Source of the DNA: Boseongicola sp. SB0665_bin_10
Lineage (GTDB): Bacteria; Pseudomonadota; Alphaproteobacteria; Rhodobacterales; Rhodobacteraceae
NCBI GenBank assembly: GCA_009838075.1
Contig: VXSG01000016.1
Location: forward strand, 1 to 58,514
DNA: 58,514 nucleotides
Reading direction: 5' to 3'
In this document: positions 48,020 to 56,897 of the stretch, one piece after another
Layout: the number at the start of each line of letters is the position of its first letter
Position numbering within the stretch: position 1 is the first letter of the stretch
The notes under the pieces: generated by a model
Told to the model about the DNA's origin: nothing
Seen by the model: the letters and a program-made list of their open reading frames with translations, nothing else
The model's database searches: none
Translations under genes and position numbers: made by a program

Positions 48020-49765
48020 TCACTCGGCTGCGGCCGTGGCCTCGGTGGAAATCGGCAACGTGACCTCGAGTACGGCCCCTCCGTCCCGACCGTTTCGCGC
48101 AGTCAGCCTGCCGCCAAGCTCGTTAACGATTCCCGACGAGATGGCGAGGCCCAATCCCACCCCGTCGCCAGGCATCTTCGTAGTATAGAACGGCTCAAAG
48201 AGCTTTTCGAGATCTTCGATGCCCGCGCCGTTGTCCCGCACAGTCACCAGTGCCTCTTCGCCAACGGTGACCAGAATCTCGATTCTGGGTTCCGACGCGG
48301 CCCTTGTGGCGTCAAGTGCATTGCGAATGAGGTTGACGAGGACTTGCTCCAGCCGAACGTTGTCAACGCGGACCGTCACGGGATCCTGCGGAAGCGAAGT
48401 GATGACGCTTACGTCGCCCTGGCGGAGTTGGGACTCCATCATCGACAGGACGGAGGAAATGCTTTCCCGCACGTCCACGAGCTTCGCGCCGCCGCCGCCC
48501 CTGTGAGCGTGCGACTTGAGTTGGCGCGTTATCTGGCTCATGTGCTCGATCAAGTCGTCGATTCGCTCAAAGGAAGACAGGGCCTCGTCAGCACGGCTGC
48601 GGCCAAGCAGCAATCTGGCACCCGCAAGATACGTCTTCATGGCGGCGAGCGGCTGGTTCAGCTCGTGGCTGACCGCCGCCGACATTTCGCCGAGCGCGGC
48701 GAGCTTCGAGGACTGCTGCAGCGTCTGTTCGGCCACTTTCAGATGCCTCTCCGCCCTCTTCCGCTCGGAGATTTCCCGTTGCAGGGCCACGTTGAGCTGG
48801 CGGAGCTCGGCCGACTCGCGCTGGAAGAATCGCAGCCGTGACGTGGCCCGCCGGCTGACAAGATAGGACACGAGCGCCACGAGAATCGCGAATCCCATGA
48901 TTTCCAGCGCGAGAACCGCGTTCACGCGCTCGCGGACGCTCGCATAGGTCGTGAACGACGTGATGCGCCATCCCTGGAATCCGATCCGGGCTTCCTGCCG
49001 CATGATGGCTTCGCCTTGAAGGTAGGCATCTACGGGAAGCGCGCCCCAGCTTGCCGTGGCGCGAACCGCCAGCTCCATGGCCGACCGCACGGGCCTCGCC
49101 GCCAGGGCCTCGTCTTCGCTCAGTCCGCGCCAACGCGGTTCCGTCGCGAGAATGATTGTTGCTTCGCTGTCCGACACGATGACGGCATCGGTGAAGCTGG
49201 CCCAACTGCTCTCAAACTTCTTGAGGTCGACCTCGACCATGATGACGCCGAGCATTTCGCCTTGCGCCTCGATCTTGCGTGAATACGCGAAGACGCGTGC
49301 GCCCGATTCAAGAAGACTGGTCGAGAAAACCGTGTCGTTGGAGCGAGACGCCTCAACGAAATAAGGCGCCGTGCGATGAGTGGACCCAATGAGTGCCCGA
49401 TCGGTGGCGGCGACCGCTCGTCCGTCCCGGTCCAGCAGCAAGAGCCCCGCCGCCGCGATCCCGTCGCGATACTCGATGAGCCGCTGCGAGCTTTGCAGGA
49501 AGTCCCCGGTCAACAGCGCCCTGATCAATGCGGGGTCGCGGGCCAGAAGCTGCGGCACGACCTGGTTGCGCTGAAGCTCGCTGAGTATGTTTCCGGAGTA
49601 GAGGGCGAGGCGAACCTCCGCGCGCGATCTCGTGGTTTCGGTAAAGCGCTCCGTCAGGAGCAGGTTGGTCCACCAGACCGTCGCGATTGCAACGACGATG
49701 ACAAGGCTTGCCGCAATCCGGGCGCGCCAAGGCGCGTTGTCGCGTCTGATGGATGTTTCGCTCAT
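48020..49765 (-). CDS. dctB: DctB-type sensor histidine kinase for C4-dicarboxylates
   Basis: 581-residue membrane kinase. A first helix at about 16-34 (ASLVIVVAIATVWWTNLLL), a periplasmic sensor of about 240 residues with the Cache pattern (LLLLDRDGRAVAATDRALIG, then FAYSRKIEAQGEMLGVIMVE), a second helix near VLALEIMGFAILVALVSYLV, then the HisKA box EMSAAVSHELNQPLAAMK and a HATPase with VRDNGAGI and GVGLGLAISSGI. It should sense succinate, fumarate or malate with its partner regulator DctD. dctP/Q/M genes are not in view. Confidence 0.93.
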   Translation of the reverse strand: MSETSIRRDNAPWRARIAASLVIVVAIATVWWTNLLLTERFTETTRSRAEVRLALYSGNILSELQRNQVVPQLLARDPALIRALLTGDFLQSSQRLIEYRDGIAAAGLLLLDRDGRAVAATDRALIGSTHRTAPYFVEASRSNDTVFSTSLLESGARVFAYSRKIEAQGEMLGVIMVEVDLKKFESSWASFTDAVIVSDSEATIILATEPRWRGLSEDEALAARPVRSAMELAVRATASWGALPVDAYLQGEAIMRQEARIGFQGWRITSFTTYASVRERVNAVLALEIMGFAILVALVSYLVSRRATSRLRFFQRESAELRQLNVALQREISERKRAERHLKVAEQTLQQSSKLAALGEMSAAVSHELNQPLAAMKTYLAGARLLLGRSRADEALSSFERIDDLIEHMSQITRQLKSHAHRGGGGAKLVDVRESISSVLSMMESQLRQGDVSVITSLPQDPVTVRVDNVRLEQVLVNLIRNALDATRAASEPRIEILVTVGEEALVTVRDNGAGIEDLEKLFEPFYTTKMPGDGVGLGLAISSGIVNELGGRLTARNGRDGGAVLEVTLPISTEATAAAE

Positions 49766-49796
49766 GACGCGAGTCTAGAGCGTGGCCGTGACTCCC

Positions 49797-50465
49797 TCAA
49801 GCGTTGGCGGCGGCAGCGCTGCAAGCGTTGAACAGGACTGCGCCGTCGGTCAGGCCCAGAACCGGATCCGCGGCGCGCTCGGGATGCGGCATAAGGCCCA
49901 GCACGCGACGGTTCTCGGAGAGTATCCCGGCAATTCGATCGACCGATCCGTTTATGTCCGACTTGTACCGAAAGGCGATCCGGTCCTCTGCGGAAAGTGC
50001 CGTGCGAATCTCTTCGGTCGCCTGGTAGTTCCCGTCTCGATGAGCGACAGGGAAGATCGCCGTCGTGCCTTGCGCGTAGCCTCTGGTGAAGTTGCTGCTT
50101 GTTGTCGCCACTTCAAGTTCGACAGGCTTGCAGATGAATCTGATCCCTGCGTTGCGCATGAGTGCGCCCGGCAGCAGGCCGGTTTCGAGCAAGACCTGGA
50201 AACCGTTGCAGATGCCGATCGCATGGCCGCCCTTCCTGACATGCGTCATCAGGGCTCCGACGATGGGAGACCTCGCGGCAATTGCACCGCTGCGCAGATA
50301 GTCGCCAAAGGAAAACCCGCCCGGCACGCCAACGATGTCCACGCCTGCCGGCAGTTCGACATCCTTGTGCCAGACCATCTCGACCTTGAAACCGGCATTC
50401 TGGAATGCCGTCGCGAGGTCGCGGTCGCAGTTCGATCCCGGGAAGACCAATACCGCCGCCTTCAT
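49797..50465 (-). CDS. purQ: Phosphoribosylformylglycinamidine synthase subunit PurQ
   Basis: 222-residue class I glutamine amidotransferase supplying ammonia to PurL in purine synthesis. AAVLVFPGSNCDRDLATAF opens the domain, the nucleophilic cysteine is in GICNGFQVL, and PHPERAADP contains the catalytic His and Glu. ATG 50465 starts MKAAVLVFPG. The alcohol dehydrogenase gene separates it from purS, the other small subunit, by about a kilobase on the same strand. PurL is not in the window. Confidence 0.96.
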   Translation of the reverse strand: MKAAVLVFPGSNCDRDLATAFQNAGFKVEMVWHKDVELPAGVDIVGVPGGFSFGDYLRSGAIAARSPIVGALMTHVRKGGHAIGICNGFQVLLETGLLPGALMRNAGIRFICKPVELEVATTSSNFTRGYAQGTTAIFPVAHRDGNYQATEEIRTALSAEDRIAFRYKSDINGSVDRIAGILSENRRVLGLMPHPERAADPVLGLTDGAVLFNACSAAAANA

Positions 50466-50526
50466 CGCGCAGGCCTTTCCCGGCGTGTCCTGTCCGTGCA
50501 GCTCAACTTGCCCATGTCCCTCCCGC

Positions 50527-51564
50527 CTATGCAGCGAAATCGGTGATGACCGCGATCCCCGGTTGCGTGGGACCGTTGAATGCGGCGAGTTCGGCGCTTG
50601 TGTCCGAGAGCCTGATCGTCCGTGCCACGATCGGGGAAAGGTCTGCGCGCCCAGCTTCGATCAGGCTGAGCAGCGAAGGATAGCGATGGGCAGGCATGCC
50701 CCGGGAGCCGAAAATTGCCAGGTTCCGCATGTAGACCGCGTTGAGATCGACCTCCTGGACCGCATGATGGCCGACCGGCATGCCAACCTGAACGTGACGG
50801 CCCAGCGGGCGGAGGCAGGCAAGGCTCGCGACTTGGGTCTCCGGGAATCCCAGGGCCTCAACCGAAACGTGCGCCCCGCCTCCTGTCACTTCGCGGACAC
50901 GTTCGGCACTGGCGCCGTCCGACGCGTCAATCGCGTGTTCGGCGCCCAGCGCTTTGGCATGGGCCAACTTCTCCTCAACGACGTCGGTGACGATGACCCG
51001 CGCACCAAGCGCGATGCCAAGCAGCATTGCCGCAAGACCGACTCCGCCCGTTCCGTGTATCGCCAGCCACTCGCCGGGCTGCAGCGCGGCCCTGTCGGTC
51101 AGCGCGTGCCAGGCCGTGGTGACTCGGCAGCCGAGCGCGGCGGCGAGGGTTGGCGTCATGCCTGCCGGCAGGCGTGCCAGGTTATGGTCTCGGGGAACGG
51201 CGACATGTTCCGCGAAGGCGCCGGGTTCGGTGAACCCGGGCAGCCGCTGGTCGAGGCAGGTGTTGCTTTCGCCGGCACGGCAATTGGCGCAAGTGCCGCA
51301 AGCCAGGATGAACGGCGCAATCAGATGGTCGCCCATTGCATATTGCGCTGCGGGGCCGGTGGCCACCACTTCTCCGCAATACTCGTGACCACCGATCTGG
51401 CCGGGCCTTACGCGTGGATGCTCGCCTTTCCAGCCATGCCAGTCGCTGCGGCACACACCGCATGCCATCACACGCAGGACGACTCCGTCTCTTGGGCAGT
51501 CGGGATCCGGGACGTTCTCGATCGAGAGCGGTTCATTGTATGCGCTCAGGACGGCTGCTCGCAT
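50527..51564 (-). CDS. Zinc-dependent alcohol dehydrogenase-family oxidoreductase
   Basis: 345-residue medium-chain dehydrogenase. Catalytic zinc ligands lie in ACGVCRSDWHGW and GGHEYCGE, the structural zinc in CGTCANCRAGESNTC, and the NAD(P) fold in LAIHGTGGVGLAAMLLGIAL. Substrate unknown. It starts at ATG 51564, whose A is the last base of the purS stop (TGATG), so it is translationally coupled to purS. It ends 61 bases before purQ. An alcohol dehydrogenase between purS and purQ is unusual and looks like an insertion in the operon. Confidence 0.92.
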   Translation of the reverse strand: MRAAVLSAYNEPLSIENVPDPDCPRDGVVLRVMACGVCRSDWHGWKGEHPRVRPGQIGGHEYCGEVVATGPAAQYAMGDHLIAPFILACGTCANCRAGESNTCLDQRLPGFTEPGAFAEHVAVPRDHNLARLPAGMTPTLAAALGCRVTTAWHALTDRAALQPGEWLAIHGTGGVGLAAMLLGIALGARVIVTDVVEEKLAHAKALGAEHAIDASDGASAERVREVTGGGAHVSVEALGFPETQVASLACLRPLGRHVQVGMPVGHHAVQEVDLNAVYMRNLAIFGSRGMPAHRYPSLLSLIEAGRADLSPIVARTIRLSDTSAELAAFNGPTQPGIAVITDFAA

Positions 51565-51803
51565 CAGGGCAGTTCCACCTCGTAGCTCTCGATGACGGTG
51601 TTCGCGAGGAGTGCCTCGCACATCTGCTGCACCTCGGCCTCGGCCCTTTGCGCATCGGGTTCTGCAAGAACGAGCTCGATGATCTTGCCTTGCCGCACAT
51701 CCTCGATGCCGTCGAAGCCAAGCGTGCCCAGGGCGTGACGAATGGCCTCGCCCTGAGGGTCAAGAACACCCGCCTTGAGCTTGATTACTGCGCGCACCTT
51801 CAT
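51564..51803 (-). CDS. purS: Phosphoribosylformylglycinamidine synthase subunit PurS
   Basis: 79-residue small subunit that docks PurQ to PurL. MKVRAVIKLKAGVLDPQGEA and IRHALGTLGFDGIEDVRQGK are the family pattern. ATG 51803 has GGAG before it. Upstream the frame crosses a perfect tandem repeat that does not look coding. Stop overlaps the dehydrogenase start as TGATG. Encoded 264 bases after purC on the same strand. Confidence 0.95.
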   Translation of the reverse strand: MKVRAVIKLKAGVLDPQGEAIRHALGTLGFDGIEDVRQGKIIELVLAEPDAQRAEAEVQQMCEALLANTVIESYEVELP

Positions 51804-51815
51804 TCGCATCTCCAC

Positions 51816-51863
51816 GCACCGGGATGGTGTCGCCGTCATGCACCGGGATGGTGTCGCCGTCAT
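51816..51863. repeat. Perfect 24-base tandem repeat, two copies
   Basis: Two identical 24-base units, 51816-51839 and 51840-51863, containing CACCGGGATGGTGTCGCC. Each has CACC and GGTG, so each can fold on itself as a small hairpin (CACCGGGATGGTG). They lie just upstream of purS, on its leader side. Confidence 0.85.
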
Positions 51864-52067
51864 ATCGCGGATTTCCCCGAACTTGTCCAACCGTTGCGAC
51901 GTGATTCACGACGCGGCACCTGCGTGCGAGAATTGCTGCGGCCGCATCACGGGCCGGGGACCGGAATCGGCTGCCGGATGCGGAATCGCGCCCTGGAAAC
52001 CTCATGCCGCATCCCTTGCGCCCGCCCCCGGGGAACGCACTGTCCGCGCAGGCGTTGTTCGTGGCGG

Positions 52068-52829
52068 TCAGTTGACCAGCGTGGGCTTGGGCGTGTGCGT
52101 GACGTTCGACGGCAGGACACCGAGGCGGCGAGCCACCTCGGTGTAGGCATCCGCAAGGTTTCCCAGGTCGCGGCGGAAGACGTCCTTGTCGAGCTTTTGG
52201 CCGGACTCGATGTCCCACAGGCGACAGGAATCAGGGCTGATCTCGTCGGCCACGATCAGGCGCTGGAAATCGCCATCCCAAACGCGCCCGACCTCGATCT
52301 TGAAGTCGACGAGCCGGATGCCAACTGCCAGCATGCAGCCGGAAAGGAAGTCGTTGACACGCAGGGCCAGCGCGATCATGTCGTCCAGATCATGCTGTGA
52401 CGCCCAGCCGAAAGCGACAATATGCTCTTCTGACACCAGAGGGTCGCCAAGCGCGTCATCCTTGAGGCAAAATTCCACGATGGGCCGTGGCAGAAGCGTT
52501 CCTTCTTCGATGCCTAGTCGCTCGGACAGGGTTCCAGCCGCATGGATGCGAACGACCACTTCCAGCGGAATGATCTCGACAAGCCGAATCAGTTGCTCGC
52601 GCATGTTGATGCGGCGAATGAAGTGTGTCGGGACGCCGATCTGGTTCAATCCGGTCATGAAGAACTCGGAGAGCCGGTTGTTCAGCACCCCCTTGCCGTC
52701 GATCACTTCCTTCTTCTTCGCATTGTAGGCCGTCGCATCGTCCTTGAAATACTGCACGAGGGTGCCGGGTTCGGGACCTTCATACATGATCTTGGCCTTG
52801 CCTTCGTAGATCTTCTTGCGACGTGACAT
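52068..52829 (-). CDS. purC: Phosphoribosylaminoimidazole-succinocarboxamide synthase
   Basis: 253-residue SAICAR synthetase of purine synthesis. [18 protein letters not shown] with [29 protein letters not shown] and VDFKIEVGR plus [13 protein letters not shown] are family landmarks. Normal length. ATG 52829 is used; ten codons upstream are open. First gene of the minus-strand purCS-adh-Q series. The promoter should lie in the 176 bases shared with the ATPase zeta gene. Confidence 0.96.
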   Translation of the reverse strand: MSRRKKIYEGKAKIMYEGPEPGTLVQYFKDDATAYNAKKKEVIDGKGVLNNRLSEFFMTGLNQIGVPTHFIRRINMREQLIRLVEIIPLEVVVRIHAAGTLSERLGIEEGTLLPRPIVEFCLKDDALGDPLVSEEHIVAFGWASQHDLDDMIALALRVNDFLSGCMLAVGIRLVDFKIEVGRVWDGDFQRLIVADEISPDSCRLWDIESGQKLDKDVFRRDLGNLADAYTEVARRLGVLPSNVTHTPKPTLVN

Positions 52830-53005
52830 TCTGACTCCAGGAATCGTTTTCCGCCTCATGTTGCAAATGGCGGAATCCGAATACGTTTAGGGCAAAGCGC
52901 GCATTGCGGCAAGCGGGCGAATTCGTGCATTTGCGCCCCTTGTGGTCGGGCAGACTTGCAGCCATATGGATGAACATCCAGTTCTCAGCCAGGGGCGAGT
53001 AGGAA

Positions 53006-53320
53006 ATGGGCACGTTTGATGAACGCGAGGACGCCTTCGAGGCCAAGTTCGCGCGCGACGCCGAAATGCAGTTCAAGGCCGAGGCACGCCGCAACAAGCT
53101 TCTCGGCCTCTGGGCCGCCGAACTTCTCGGCAAGGCGGGCGATGAGGCGAATGCGTATGCGTCGGAAGTCGTGAAGGCGGACTTCGAAGAGCCTGGCGAC
53201 GACGATGTGCTTCGGAAGGTGGCAGGCGATCTCGGGGACCTTGCAAGCAGCGATGACATCCGTGCAAAGATGAACGAACTGCTCGGCGTGGCGAAGACCC
53301 AGCTGCTGGCGGAACTCTAG
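53006..53320 (+). CDS. F1-ATPase inhibitory subunit zeta (DUF1476)
   Basis: 104-residue alphaproteobacterial ATPase inhibitor. MGTFDEREDAFEAKFARDAE is the N-terminal inhibitory helix known from the Paracoccus zeta subunit, followed by FKAEARRNKLLGLWAAELLG. The fold is a four-helix bundle. It blocks ATP hydrolysis by the F1 motor. ATG 53006 starts the family. The ATP synthase operon is elsewhere. Confidence 0.93.
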   Translation: MGTFDEREDAFEAKFARDAEMQFKAEARRNKLLGLWAAELLGKAGDEANAYASEVVKADFEEPGDDDVLRKVAGDLGDLASSDDIRAKMNELLGVAKTQLLAEL

Positions 53321-53368
53321 GATTTTCTCCTTTCCTCGCGGAACGGCCTTGAACGCAAGCCCTTCCCT

Positions 53369-53893
53369 TCAGGGAGCTGTCCCCGACCCGTCTCTTTCCT
53401 GAGTGTGCATCTGCCCGCCCAGGGCTTCCTTGACTGCCGGCGTGACAAAGCGCGAGACGTCCCCGCCAAGCCGCGCAATTTCCTTCACGAGCTTCGATGC
53501 TATGGCCTGATGCTGCGCTTCCGCCATGAGAAAGACGGTTTCAATTCCTGAATCCAGCGCGCGGTTCATTCCGACCATCTGATACTCGTACTCGAAGTCC
53601 GCCACCGCACGAAGGCCCCGTACGATGAGATTGGCGCCGACGTCGCGCGCGCAGTCGACAAGCAGGTTGTCGAAGGGATGGACCCTAATTTCGCAGCCGG
53701 ATCGCGTCGAAACGTCACGGCACTCGGCCGTGATCATCGAAACGCGTTCGTCGAGGGAAAAGAGAGGGTTCTTGTCGCTGTTGATGGCGACCCCGATCAC
53801 GAGACGGTCGACCAGTGCGGTGGCCCGGTTGATGATGTCCAGATGACCCAACGTGACCGGATCGAAGGTGCCAGGATAGAGAGCGATGCGCAA
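53369..53893 (-). CDS. coaD: Phosphopantetheine adenylyltransferase
   Basis: 174-residue enzyme that makes dephospho-CoA from 4'-phosphopantetheine and ATP. YPGTFDPVTLGHLDIINRA holds the T/HxGH site, and RGLRAVADFEYEYQMVGMNR follows. The start is a TTG at 53893, preceded by AAGGAGAA, and the family sequence LRIALYPGTF begins there. An upstream extension has no similarity. With coaBC at 2246 the window encodes two CoA steps. It is convergent with the zeta gene. Confidence 0.95.
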   Translation of the reverse strand: MRIALYPGTFDPVTLGHLDIINRATALVDRLVIGVAINSDKNPLFSLDERVSMITAECRDVSTRSGCEIRVHPFDNLLVDCARDVGANLIVRGLRAVADFEYEYQMVGMNRALDSGIETVFLMAEAQHQAIASKLVKEIARLGGDVSRFVTPAVKEALGGQMHTQERDGSGTAP

Positions 53894-54078
53894 TTTTGTT
53901 CTCCTTGCCGCTGCGCCGGGGGCATCCCTGCCACGTGCGCCCCGAGGGCTCAAGCGAATGGCGGGGCGCGCGACGGTTCAGGCAATGTCATCCGGCGGGG
54001 CAACGGCTGGTGTTTCCCGTGTGCCACAAAGGCAGCGCGACCATTGAGGCCCGGCGGCCGAATCAAGTTCGCACCGGT

Positions 54079-54510
54079 TCAGTAGCCCTTGATCATGCCT
54101 TCAAGCGCGTCCTTCTCCATCGTGAGTTCGGAAAGTCGGGCTTTCACGACATCGCCGATCGAAATCAGGCCGATCATGCTTTCGCCTTCCATCACGGGCA
54201 TGTGCCGGAACCTGCCATCGGTCATTTGCTGAAGGACCTGGTCGGCGCTTTGGTCCGCCGTGCAGCTGATGACCTTCGGAGTCATCATGTCCGACACCTT
54301 TTCCTTGAGACAGATTTCGCCACGCCGGCCGAGTTCGCGAACGATGTCGCGCTCGGACAGCATGCCGACAGGCCGGTCTTCGCTGCAAACAACCAATGCG
54401 CCGATACGCTTCCTTGAAAGCAGTTGCGCGGCGTCTGCCACCGAGGCCTGCGGTTCTATCGTCACGACGTCTGGCCCGCCGGTCTTTCCGAGAATCTGGC
54501 GCACGAGCAT
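54079..54510 (-). CDS. Tandem CBS-domain protein
   Basis: 143 residues made of two CBS motifs, with VADAAQLLSRKRIGALVVCS and RPVGMLSERDIVRELGRRG in the first and ADQVLQQMTDGRFRHMPVME in the second. CBS pairs bind adenosine nucleotides. Stand-alone versions regulate other enzymes, but the target here is unknown. ATG 54510 is the likely start (MLVRQILGK). Divergent from mmsA. Confidence 0.9.
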   Translation of the reverse strand: MLVRQILGKTGGPDVVTIEPQASVADAAQLLSRKRIGALVVCSEDRPVGMLSERDIVRELGRRGEICLKEKVSDMMTPKVISCTADQSADQVLQQMTDGRFRHMPVMEGESMIGLISIGDVVKARLSELTMEKDALEGMIKGY

Positions 54511-54655
54511 CTGTTTCTCTCCAATAAAACGGCATGTGGTGTTTCGGAAGGTTTCACCCTGCATGCCGGTCTGTCAAGTTTCGGATCTGTCGCACCCTGC
54601 CACTTTTCCTTTTGCCTCCCTTGTCGTAATCTTGGGCACGGATCTGGAGGGAGCG

Positions 54656-56155
54656 ATGGAAGAACTCAGCCACTACATTGACGGCCAGCGCGTCAACGGA
54701 AGGTCGGGCCGTTTTGGCGATGTCTGCAATCCTGCCACCGGCGAGGTTCAGGCACGCGTCCCGCTTGCCAGCGCCGAGGAAGTGGACGAGGCCGTGGCCA
54801 AAGCCGCCGAAGCGCAAGTCGCCTGGGCGGCTACGAACCCGCAGAGGCGTGCGCGCGTGATGATGACGCTTGGTCGGCTCATTGTCGAGAACATGGACAC
54901 GCTGGCCGAGGCGGTCAGCCGCGAACATGGCAAGACGCTGCCCGACGGCCGTGGCGACGTGCAGCGGGGACTCGAAGTCGTCGAGGTCTGCATGGGTGCG
55001 CCCGCGCTGCTCAAGGGAGAGTTCACGAGTGACGGCGGTCCGGGCATCGATCTCTATTCCATGCGCCAGCCCCTGGGCGTCGTGGCAGGTGTCACGCCAT
55101 TCAACTTTCCGGCCATGATCCCGCTCTGGAAGCTGGCGCCGGCCATTTCCTGCGGCAATGCGATGGTGTTGAAGCCGTCCGAGCGCTGCCCGTCAGCACC
55201 GCTTCTTATCGCGGATCTGCTGAAGGAAGCGGGATTGCCTGACGGCGTGCTCCAGATCGTGAACGGAGACAAGGAAGCCGTGGATGCCATTCTCGACAAC
55301 GAGACCGTTCAAGGCGTGGCTTTCGTCGGCTCGACACCGATCGCGGAATACATCTACGGCCGTGCCTGCTCGAACGGGAAGCGTGCGCAGTGCTTTGGCG
55401 GTGCAAAGAACCACATGATCGTCTTGCCCGATGCCGACCTCGACAAGGCGGCGGATGCACTGGTCGGCTCCGGCTATGGCGCTGCTGGCGAGCGCTGCAT
55501 GGCCGTTTCGGTTGCTGTGCCTGTAGGTGAACGGACGGCGGACGCGTTGATCGAGCGTCTTGTGCCGAGAATCGAGAAACTCAAGGTCGGCCCGTATACG
55601 GCCGGTGAAGATGTGGACTTCGGGCCACTGATCACCAAGGCCAGCAAGGAGCGCGTGACGGCCCTCATCGACAATGGGGTGGAGCAGGGGGCTTCGCTCG
55701 TGACCGATGGGCGGGATTTCGCGCTTCAGGGCTACGAGAACGGTTTCTTCGTCGGCCCGACTCTCTTTGACAACGTGACCCCTGAAATGGACATCTACAA
55801 GGAAGAGATCTTCGGTCCGGTCCTGAGCCAGGTGCGAGCCGAAAGCTACGAGGACGCACTGAAACTGACCATGGACAACACCTACGGGAACGGCACCGCG
55901 ATCTTCACCGCCGACGGCGATGCGGCCCGGGATTTTGCGAACCGCGTGAATGTCGGCATGGTGGGCATCAACTTCCCGATTCCCGTGCCGCTCTCCTATT
56001 ACACTTTCGGTGGTTGGAAACGGTCCGCCTTTGGCGACCTGAACCAGTACGGGCCGGATGCGTTTCGATTCTACACCAGGACCAAGACTGTCACCGCGCG
56101 CTGGTTTTCCGGCATCAAGGAGGGTGGTGAATTCGCCTTCAAGGCCATGGACTAG
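54656..56155 (+). CDS. mmsA: CoA-acylating methylmalonate-semialdehyde dehydrogenase
   Basis: 499-residue aldehyde dehydrogenase of valine and myo-inositol catabolism, making propionyl-CoA from methylmalonate semialdehyde and acetyl-CoA from malonate semialdehyde. CGNAMVLKPSERCPSAPLLI binds NAD, GSGYGAAGERCMAVSV holds the catalytic cysteine, and YEDALKLTMDNTYGNGTAIF is a family segment. ATG 54656 has CTGGAGGG before it. Its product is the substrate of PccAB in this window. Not in an operon with other mms genes here. Confidence 0.95.
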   Translation: MEELSHYIDGQRVNGRSGRFGDVCNPATGEVQARVPLASAEEVDEAVAKAAEAQVAWAATNPQRRARVMMTLGRLIVENMDTLAEAVSREHGKTLPDGRGDVQRGLEVVEVCMGAPALLKGEFTSDGGPGIDLYSMRQPLGVVAGVTPFNFPAMIPLWKLAPAISCGNAMVLKPSERCPSAPLLIADLLKEAGLPDGVLQIVNGDKEAVDAILDNETVQGVAFVGSTPIAEYIYGRACSNGKRAQCFGGAKNHMIVLPDADLDKAADALVGSGYGAAGERCMAVSVAVPVGERTADALIERLVPRIEKLKVGPYTAGEDVDFGPLITKASKERVTALIDNGVEQGASLVTDGRDFALQGYENGFFVGPTLFDNVTPEMDIYKEEIFGPVLSQVRAESYEDALKLTMDNTYGNGTAIFTADGDAARDFANRVNVGMVGINFPIPVPLSYYTFGGWKRSAFGDLNQYGPDAFRFYTRTKTVTARWFSGIKEGGEFAFKAMD

Positions 56156-56897
56156 CGCAACTGCAGGGCGCAATTTGCGCAAGCCATCGAGTCTCTCCCG
56201 CGCTGAATTCACGGGTCAGGAGAGGTTGCCGCCGCAAATGCCTCTCCGTGCGAACGATGTCTTGCCGTCACGCTCGCTTCCCGAACGCGTCCATGTCAGG
56301 TGCGGCGTCTCAGCCATCGGCGTGGCCACCCGCCCGCTGCACGGGATCAGGAACCTTTGGGCCGAAACGCCGCCCCGCGCGATGCCGAAGATACCGACGG
56401 CACGACCGTCCTGGTTCCGACCGGTCACCGTCCCGGCATCCGGCGCTCATGCCGCCACGCAACCAAGGTCCTGTGCGCGGGGGTCCGGGCGATCCTTGAC
56501 ATCCGTTGGGGCAGCCCTGGCCTCGACGCGCGTCTGCACACAGGCCGGTGCTCCCTGGCATGGGGCTCGCTGCTCCTGATTCGGTGACGCGACCCACGTT
56601 CGCACGTCGGCTTGTTCAGGGAGCCGGAACCCGAAACCGCCGCCGCGCCCAAGGACGCCGAACCCGTCGACTGCGCGCGGCCTGAACCGTGTCATCGTCC
56701 GAAATCCCGCCAAGGGATCGGAGCAAACCGGGAAGATCCTTCTCAATCAATTCGAGACGAACCGGGAAATCCCGACCAGCACAATTCGATTTCCGCCGGT
56801 GACTGGCCATTGCGCTCGCCTGCCGTCTGGCAGGCGAGCGCAACGCAAACGCGCACGATGCGCGTACCGAGCTACGTCGACGGCCCCGTGCCGGCGG
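56156..56897. other. Gene-free stretch between mmsA and the 5'-nucleotidase gene
   Basis: 742 bases between two convergent genes. Open frames on both strands have no recognisable domain. The one solid object is the 15-base hairpin at 56810-56843, listed separately. The rest may be decayed coding DNA. Confidence 0.4.
56810..56843. terminator. Perfect 15-bp hairpin between convergent genes
   Basis: TTGCGCTCGCCTGCC (56810-56824) and GGCAGGCGAGCGCAA (56829-56843) are exact complements with a GTCT loop. It lies 55 bases past the 5'-nucleotidase stop. No T-run follows on either strand, so it fits a bidirectional RNA 3'-end structure better than a classic intrinsic terminator. Confidence 0.55.

Noticed and set aside
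56058-56597. Open frames on both strands after mmsA
   Set aside because: No domain, no ribosome binding site, composition like untranslated GC-rich DNA.
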